Below are positions 59,053 to 64,000 of a stretch of DNA of 64,000 nt, in pieces. Position 1 is the first letter of the stretch, and the number at the start of each line of letters is the position of its first letter. Under the pieces are notes generated by a model that saw only the letters and a list, made by a program, of their open reading frames with translations, did no database searches and was not told where the DNA came from. The position numbers and the translations under genes were made by a program. Where the stretch lies: assembly GCA_022072225.1 (NCBI GenBank), contig JAJVIC010000009.1:589746-653745 (forward strand), written 5' to 3'. This DNA comes from Bacteroidia bacterium (lineage in GTDB: Bacteria > Bacteroidota > Bacteroidia > SXHM01).

Positions 59053-59664
59053 TTATAATAAATAGACCATCACCACTTGCAGGATGCCAATCACAAGACC
59101 TATAATACCGCCAATCCATTCAATAAAACGGAACTCTTTCTTTAGAATGCTGTTCAGCAGCGATTCTAATTTATCGGGAGGCAGGTCGGCAACTTTACGT
59201 CTCACTATTTCTTCAATGTTCAATTCGCGTTCAATGTTCTGAACATAGTGTTCAATTACTTCAGGTGCTACTTTCTCTACCTCGTAAATCAGATCATCTT
59301 TAATTTTGTTTTTTCTGTTTTTACCTACAAAAATAGATGTAAGCGGATAGTTTTTCGGGAAAGTAATGTTCAGGTATTCGTCAATTTTTTTTTCTACAGC
59401 ATTGCGAATGGTTTCAAGGTTATCGGGATGTTCCATTTTTTCGCGAATGTCTTTTGATGAAAATAATTCACTCGAAACCATATTGCCAATTCGTTGTGCT
59501 ACTGTTGCCTGATTTTTTGGAAATACACCTTGTATATTGAAAAACAAAATCTTGATTTTGTCTTTTGGGCGAAACAGCATCTTTACTGCAATCCAATTAG
59601 TGAACCAACCAATTAAACCGGATATAACCGGAATAAGAATAAAATTAATCCAACTGAGTTCCAT
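59053..59664 (-). CDS. DUF445 membrane protein
   Basis: 203 residues from the ATG at 59664; an upstream frame to 59739 would add a stretch with no family match. Helix at each end (INFILIPVISGLIGWFTNWIA and GGIIGLVIGILQVVMVYLL) and the DUF445 core (WIAVKMLFRPK, GVFPKNQATVAQRIGNMVSSELFS). The family (Bacillus YheB/YtwP-like) has no settled function. It is divergent from the alpha/beta hydrolase. Confidence 0.88.
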   Translation of the reverse strand: MELSWINFILIPVISGLIGWFTNWIAVKMLFRPKDKIKILFFNIQGVFPKNQATVAQRIGNMVSSELFSSKDIREKMEHPDNLETIRNAVEKKIDEYLNITFPKNYPLTSIFVGKNRKNKIKDDLIYEVEKVAPEVIEHYVQNIERELNIEEIVRRKVADLPPDKLESLLNSILKKEFRFIEWIGGIIGLVIGILQVVMVYLL

Positions 59665-59744
59665 AAATCTATTATTTAGCATAAAGGTATGTGGACTGAT
59701 TGATAGTGTGCTATGATTAGTATCACTAATTTTCAACAAAGGCG

Positions 59745-60770
59745 GTGAAAAACTTTATTTCCGATATTAGCAGCATGAGAATATTAAAATGGATTGGAAT
59801 AAGTTTTCTGCTGCTGCTTACTGTTTACTTTGCAGGGCCAAAGCCTGAAAAATTTAAACCTGACACAACGTTGCCGTCAGTTACCGCTGATTTAATTGCG
59901 ATTGAAAAGCAAATTACCCGGAAAGAGAACACTTATAAAACGATCAGACCTGACAATGAAGCACGGATACTTTGGGCCGATAGTACTAAAACAAAAACCA
60001 GGTGGAGCATTGTTTACCTGCATGGTTTCTCGGCAAGCTGGAAAGAGGGTGATCCGGTAGTTTTAGATTTGGCAAAACGTTATGGCTGCAATTTATACCT
60101 CTCGCGTTTGTATGCACATGGAATAGATACGGCAGAAAACATGTTAAATCTTACTGCCGGTAAATTTTTGCAAAGCGCCAAGGAGGCGGTTGCAATTGGC
60201 AAGGTGATAGGGGAGAAAGTGTTGGTAGTTACCTGCTCAACAGGAGGAACTGTTGGGTTGTTTCTTGCATCTGGCGAGAGCAATATTGATGCTTTGGTGT
60301 TATATTCGCCCAACGTAAAAATTTATGACCCTACTGCAGTTTTGCTTGATAAACCATGGGGTTTACAAATTGCAAGAGCAGTTACCGGCAGTAATTATCA
60401 CAGCTGGGAAGCAGCAGAAGAGAAGAAAAAATATTTTACAACGCATTACCGCATGGAAGCTCTGGTTGCACTGCAATCGCTCGTTTCGCATACCATGAAA
60501 ACGGAAACATTTAGAAAAATAGTTTGCCCTGTTTTTCTCGGTTATTACTATAAAAATGAAGTAGAACAGGATAAGGTAGTTTCGGTAGAAGCCATGCAGC
60601 AAATGTTTAAGCAACTTGGTACTGCACCGAAATTGAAAAGAGAAATCCCTTTTCCTGAAGCAGGCGATCATGTTATTTGCTCCGCATTTAATTCAAAAGA
60701 TATTGAAGGTGTGGAAAGAGAAACATTTAAGTTTTGCGAAGAAATTATAGGTATGAAAGCTGTCCAGTAA
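59745..60770 (+). CDS. Membrane-anchored alpha/beta hydrolase
   Basis: 341 residues, GTG start; an ATG ten codons later is possible. N-terminal helix (ILKWIGISFLLLLTVYFAG) anchors it. IVYLHGFSASWKEG is the oxyanion region, TCSTGG (Ser165) the nucleophile elbow with Cys in place of the first Gly, and AGDHVICS the final His. It resembles esterase/lipase-type carboxylesterases. Its stop abuts the ATG of the rhomboid gene, so the two are probably one operon. Confidence 0.83.
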   Translation: MKNFISDISSMRILKWIGISFLLLLTVYFAGPKPEKFKPDTTLPSVTADLIAIEKQITRKENTYKTIRPDNEARILWADSTKTKTRWSIVYLHGFSASWKEGDPVVLDLAKRYGCNLYLSRLYAHGIDTAENMLNLTAGKFLQSAKEAVAIGKVIGEKVLVVTCSTGGTVGLFLASGESNIDALVLYSPNVKIYDPTAVLLDKPWGLQIARAVTGSNYHSWEAAEEKKKYFTTHYRMEALVALQSLVSHTMKTETFRKIVCPVFLGYYYKNEVEQDKVVSVEAMQQMFKQLGTAPKLKREIPFPEAGDHVICSAFNSKDIEGVERETFKFCEEIIGMKAVQ

Positions 60771-61955
60771 ATGTCGGAAGAAAAAGACATCGATAAAATC
60801 TTAAATGGCTCATATCGTTTTTACTGGCGTACATTTCCTTACTATGGATTTGTAAGCATTATGGCAATAAATGTAGCAGTGTTTCTTGCTATGGTTTTTG
60901 ATGGTGTTTCTTTTTTTGAGCCTACTAATGAAGACTTATTGCGCTGGGGTGCAAATTTCGGCCCTTATACACTGAAGGACGAGTGGTGGCGATTATTTAC
61001 CTGCGAGTTTGTACATATCGGTTTTGGACATTTATTCGCCAATATGGTTTCATTAATTTACATCGGAGTGCTCCTGGAGCCATTAATAGGTACACTGCGT
61101 TTTGTTACGGTTTACCTGCTTGCCACTGTTGCCGCAGCTTTGTTAAGTATATGGTGGAACGGATATGCAATTGGTGCAGGAGCTTCGGGTGCTACATTGG
61201 GCATGTACGGTATGATGCTGATGTTTTCGATTGTAGCGCGAAAAATGTTTGCGCCCGGAGAGTTGGGTGCATTTTTTATCTGGGCGTTTTTTGTGATTGT
61301 TTTCAACCTGCTGTACGGACTGAAAGACGGCATTGATAATTCTGCCCACCTTGGCGGAATTTTTTACGGCATGTTTGCTGCGCTTTTGTTTTATCCTTCT
61401 TACCGCAAAAAAGAATCGCTTTCAATTACCCTGATTAATGATGTTGTTTTAATTGCAGTTTCATTGGGTATATTTTGGTTTGTATATCAGCGGATTCCTA
61501 AAGGAATGGCATATTATGATGAGGTAATGGAGCAGTTTGATGTCAATCAGGATAAGGCATTATTGGTTTTGCGTCAATTGGATAATGACACAGCCTATTA
61601 CGAGAAAACCGATTATTACATTGCACGAATAGAAGAAGAGGGAATAAAAAGTTGGGAGCGCAATATAACTGCTCTGGCAAAACTTAATAATTTGCCTGAG
61701 AATTATGGAACACGGGTTGAACTGCTGATGAAATACTCTTTGTTAAGAAAGGAAGCTTGCGAAGTTGTAATCCAAAATCTGAAGAATAATCGTGGGCCTT
61801 ATACAAATGAGTTAGGTCTGCTTTTCGACTCGATGAATGTTATTGTGAAGGAAATAGACCGTATCACCTTTATTATTGATAACGGCTATGCACCTGAATT
61901 AGATTCAATTGAAGTTGCCCCGGGAATTAAGGCTACAGACATTAATCTGGAATAG
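60771..61955 (+). CDS. Rhomboid intramembrane serine protease
   Basis: 394 residues. Six-helix rhomboid core with the L1 WR motif (DEWWRLFTCEFVH), HLFANM, nucleophile Ser139 in GAGASGATLG and His193 in NSAHLGG. A further C-terminal helix and a soluble helical tail of about 150 residues (FDVNQDKALLVLRQL to GIKATDINLE) of unknown use are added. It cleaves membrane proteins within the bilayer; the substrate is unknown. Directly downstream of the hydrolase and followed by a terminator. Confidence 0.93.
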   Translation: MSEEKDIDKILNGSYRFYWRTFPYYGFVSIMAINVAVFLAMVFDGVSFFEPTNEDLLRWGANFGPYTLKDEWWRLFTCEFVHIGFGHLFANMVSLIYIGVLLEPLIGTLRFVTVYLLATVAAALLSIWWNGYAIGAGASGATLGMYGMMLMFSIVARKMFAPGELGAFFIWAFFVIVFNLLYGLKDGIDNSAHLGGIFYGMFAALLFYPSYRKKESLSITLINDVVLIAVSLGIFWFVYQRIPKGMAYYDEVMEQFDVNQDKALLVLRQLDNDTAYYEKTDYYIARIEEEGIKSWERNITALAKLNNLPENYGTRVELLMKYSLLRKEACEVVIQNLKNNRGPYTNELGLLFDSMNVIVKEIDRITFIIDNGYAPELDSIEVAPGIKATDINLE

Positions 61956-61960
61956 CTTAA

Positions 61961-61995
61961 TAAGAAAAGGGGTAAGTTTTTTACCCCTTTTCTTA
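61961..61995. terminator. Bidirectional terminator between rhomboid gene and sucC
   Basis: Arms TAAGAAAAGGGGTAA (61961-61975) and its exact complement (61981-61995) around a five-base loop. It serves both convergent genes. Confidence 0.92.
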
Positions 61996-62016
61996 AAATT
62001 AAAAAATATAAAATAA

Positions 62017-63207
62017 TTACGACAATACTTCTTTCACGGCATCTGCAGCTTCCTGCAATTGAATGGCAGATTTTACTTTCAGTCCCGATTCGTCAATAAT
62101 CTTTTTTGCTTCAACTGCATTGGTACCCTGAAGACGGACAATGATGGGAACTTTTATTTCGCCAATATTTTTGTAGGCATCTACAATTCCCTGTGCCACA
62201 CGGTCGCAACGAACAATACCACCAAAAATATTAACTAAAATTGCCTTCACAGTAGGATCTTTTAAAATAATACGAAATGCTTTTTCAACACGTTGAGCAT
62301 TAGCTGTACCTCCAACGTCAAGAAAATTAGCAGGTTCTCCACCCGAGAGTTTAATAATATCCATAGTTGCCATGGCCAGTCCTGCACCGTTAACCATACA
62401 ACCTACATTGCCATCTAATTTTACATAGTTTAAATCGTTTTCAGATGCTTCAACCTCTGTAGGATCTTCTTCTGTTTTATCACGCATAGCTGCGTAATCG
62501 GGATGACGGAACAAAGCATTGTCATCCAGATTAACTTTAGCATCAACAGCAATAATTTTATCGTCAGATGTTTTAAGTACAGGATTTATTTCAAACATGG
62601 AGGAATCAGAAGCTACATAAGCTTTGTAAAGTGCTTCAACGAATTTTACCATTTCTTTAAATGCTTTCCCGCTCAATCCAAGGTTGAAGGCAATTTTGCG
62701 TGCCTGAAATCCTTGCAGTCCAACTTTAGGATCAATTTCTTCTTTGAAAATTTTATCGGGAGTTGAGTGTGCCACTTCCTCAATATCCATTCCTCCTTCG
62801 GTTGAATACATTATAATGTTACGACCGGTTTGGCGGTTTAGCAAAACGCTCATGTAAAACTCTGCTGTTTTGCTTTCTCCGGGATAGTAAACATCTTCTG
62901 CAATCAACACTTTATTTACCTTTTTTCCTTGCGGGCCGGTTTGCGGTGTTATCAATTGCATGCCTATAATAGCGTTTGCTTTTTCCTGAACCTCGTCAAT
63001 ATTTTTGGCAAGTTTTACACCTCCGCCTTTTCCTCTTCCTCCTGCATGTATTTGGGCTTTTACAACCCACCATGATGTTCCTGTTTCAATGTGTAATTGT
63101 TTTGCTGCCTTTACCGCCTCTTCAGGTGTTTCGGCTACAATGCCGCGCTGTACCTGCACTCCAAAACTTTGTAAAATACTTTTGCCCTGATATTCGTGGA
63201 TATTCAT
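62017..63207 (-). CDS. sucC: Succinyl-CoA ligase beta subunit
   Basis: 396 residues, family length. MNIHEYQGKSILQSFGV start, ATP-grasp lid KAQIHAGGRGKGGGVKLAK, metal-binding FEINPVLKT with VDAKVNLDDNALFRH, and NGAGLAMATMD-LDVGGTA-NIFGGIVRCD in the ligase domain. It joins SucD to convert succinyl-CoA to succinate with nucleotide triphosphate formation in the TCA cycle. sucD is not nearby, as often in Bacteroidota. Confidence 0.97.
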   Translation of the reverse strand: MNIHEYQGKSILQSFGVQVQRGIVAETPEEAVKAAKQLHIETGTSWWVVKAQIHAGGRGKGGGVKLAKNIDEVQEKANAIIGMQLITPQTGPQGKKVNKVLIAEDVYYPGESKTAEFYMSVLLNRQTGRNIIMYSTEGGMDIEEVAHSTPDKIFKEEIDPKVGLQGFQARKIAFNLGLSGKAFKEMVKFVEALYKAYVASDSSMFEINPVLKTSDDKIIAVDAKVNLDDNALFRHPDYAAMRDKTEEDPTEVEASENDLNYVKLDGNVGCMVNGAGLAMATMDIIKLSGGEPANFLDVGGTANAQRVEKAFRIILKDPTVKAILVNIFGGIVRCDRVAQGIVDAYKNIGEIKVPIIVRLQGTNAVEAKKIIDESGLKVKSAIQLQEAADAVKEVLS

Positions 63208-63245
63208 AGTGTGAAGAAATATTTAATGATTAAATAATTGGTCGG

Positions 63246-63253
63246 CAAAAGTA
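63246..63253 (-). promoter_or_regulatory. -7 promoter element of sucC
   Basis: The minus strand reads TACTTTTG, matching TAnnTTTG, 38 bases before the ATG at 63207. Confidence 0.5.
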
Positions 63254-63297
63254 GATTTTTTGATTGAATACGCTAATATTATCTTCAGTAAATTCCA

Positions 63298-63305
63298 TAG
63301 CTTTG
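63298..63305 (+). promoter_or_regulatory. -7 promoter element of the truncated secreted protein
   Basis: TAGCTTTG matches TAnnTTTG, 20 bases before the ATG at 63326. Together with the sucC box it makes a divergent promoter pair 44 bp apart. Confidence 0.5.
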
Positions 63306-63325
63306 TTCCAAACTAAAACCTATGC

Positions 63326-64000
63326 ATGATGAGTAAATTTCTACTTTCCTTATTTCCAGTTCTTGCAATATCATTTATAAATTCTGTTAAAGCTCAACCT
63401 ACTATAACAACAGCTAACTTTATTCCGCAAACAGGCGAAAACTTTTTGGTTCATTTGTTCCCTTACCAGGCAGCAGGTGTTGGCGGTGCAGCCATTACGT
63501 GGGATTTTTCGGGAGCTACAGCAACCGGCACAGCCAGCATGAATCATGTCGATCCAGCTTTAACATCCAGTTTTGCCAGTTTTCCCGATGCAACTGTTTG
63601 TATTTCACAAGGAGGTGCTTACAGCTATTTTGAGGGTACTTCTTCCGCATGGTATTATAATGGTGTAGTAGCAAGCGGAAATCTTATTCCATATTCAAAT
63701 CCTGAGAAACTGATGGAGTTTCCGTTTACATACAACGATAATTTTACAGATAATTTTGGAGCTACTTTTACCAGTGGAATTACCATTACACGTAGTGGTT
63801 CTGTAAATGTAACTGCTGACGCATATGGAACTCTGATACTGCCATATGGTACTATTAACAATGTGATAAGGGTAAAAGTTGTTGAAAACTATTCCGACAG
63901 CTATACTGTAACTGTTCCCGTTACACTTACATATGCTTCTACCAATTACTATTGGTATAAAGCCGATACACATTATCCTGTTTTAAGTATTACCTCGCTG
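63326..64000 (+). CDS. Secreted protein, 3' truncated by the window
   Basis: 225 codons are visible with no stop before the window end. ATGATG at 63326 starts a signal peptide (MMSKFLLSLFPVLAISFINSVKAQ), followed by beta-rich sequence (NFIPQTGENFLVHLFPYQAA, ITWDFSGATATGTASM, LPYGTINNVIRVKVVENYSD). This pattern (PxxG-x-W-DFS, then LPxGTY-NVLRVK) is common in Bacteroidota T9SS cargo proteins, so a sorting domain is expected beyond the window. No catalytic motif is seen. Confidence 0.85.
   Translation, partial: MMSKFLLSLFPVLAISFINSVKAQPTITTANFIPQTGENFLVHLFPYQAAGVGGAAITWDFSGATATGTASMNHVDPALTSSFASFPDATVCISQGGAYSYFEGTSSAWYYNGVVASGNLIPYSNPEKLMEFPFTYNDNFTDNFGATFTSGITITRSGSVNVTADAYGTLILPYGTINNVIRVKVVENYSDSYTVTVPVTLTYASTNYYWYKADTHYPVLSITSL

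Overview
The window reads as chromosomal DNA of a member of the Bacteroidota. Signs seen directly: several secreted proteins end in type IX secretion (T9SS) sorting domains of type A or of the gliding-motility-associated type B; there is an SprB-repeat adhesin; promoters carry the TAnnTTTG -7 element instead of a sigma70-like -10 box; and lineage-typical genes occur (bshA, a 938-residue carB without its allosteric domain, DUF4834, YfhO, YwqK repeat proteins, heptose epimerase hldD). The species cannot be fixed from this sequence. Both ends are cut: a subtilisin-like protease has lost its start and a secreted protein has lost its end.

Layout. 1-2.3 kb: T9SS subtilase facing a deiodinase-like T9SS protein. 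2.4-9.0 kb: one tight plus-strand operon (Rieske-like lipoprotein, TPR lipoprotein, phosphodiester glycosidase-like membrane protein, CotH-like lipoprotein, HldD, PAS histidine kinase, single-domain response regulator). 9.0-13.2 kb: two minus-strand fibre-like surface proteins sharing an N-terminal module, one with collagen-like triplets and YadA-like head repeats, one with an S74 chaperone end. 13.4-18.3 kb: a small HGQPGH lipoprotein and a minus operon bshA / beta-propeller T9SS protein / DUF1801 / VF530. 18.4-23.6 kb: tRNA-Val, a REC-cNMP-HTH regulator preceded by FNR-like boxes, and the SprB-repeat adhesin preceded by a CRP/FNR-type palindrome. 23.7-30.9 kb: tonB-folC, a small charged protein, anmK and a 1175-residue T9SS type B protein. 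31-39 kb: a T9SS protein, two YwqK-repeat proteins and a 1776-residue Ig-like adhesin.

39.3-41.5 kb is an accessory patch: phased 21-bp repeats, a hairpin cluster, an orphan antitoxin with a toxin stub, a RelE-like toxin-antitoxin pair and a REP-like double hairpin. Then carB, and a cell-envelope group (DUF4834, YfhO, glycosyltransferases, methyltransferase) into which an MNT/HEPN toxin-antitoxin pair and a repeat-flanked S23 four-helix-bundle gene appear to have been inserted. 51.6-53.7 kb holds an OmpR-type two-component system, followed by a flippase, DUF2147, an M1 peptidase fused to an Omp85-like barrel, DUF445, an alpha/beta hydrolase, a rhomboid protease, sucC and the truncated secreted protein.

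The main themes are secreted or surface proteins exported by T9SS (the machinery itself is not in the window), glycan and envelope genes, and an unusually rich set of small dispersed palindromes and short-period repeats. Several of these sit exactly at gene boundaries or have been read through as signal peptides, stop codons or start codons. No CRISPR array, prophage or insertion sequence with a transposase was seen.
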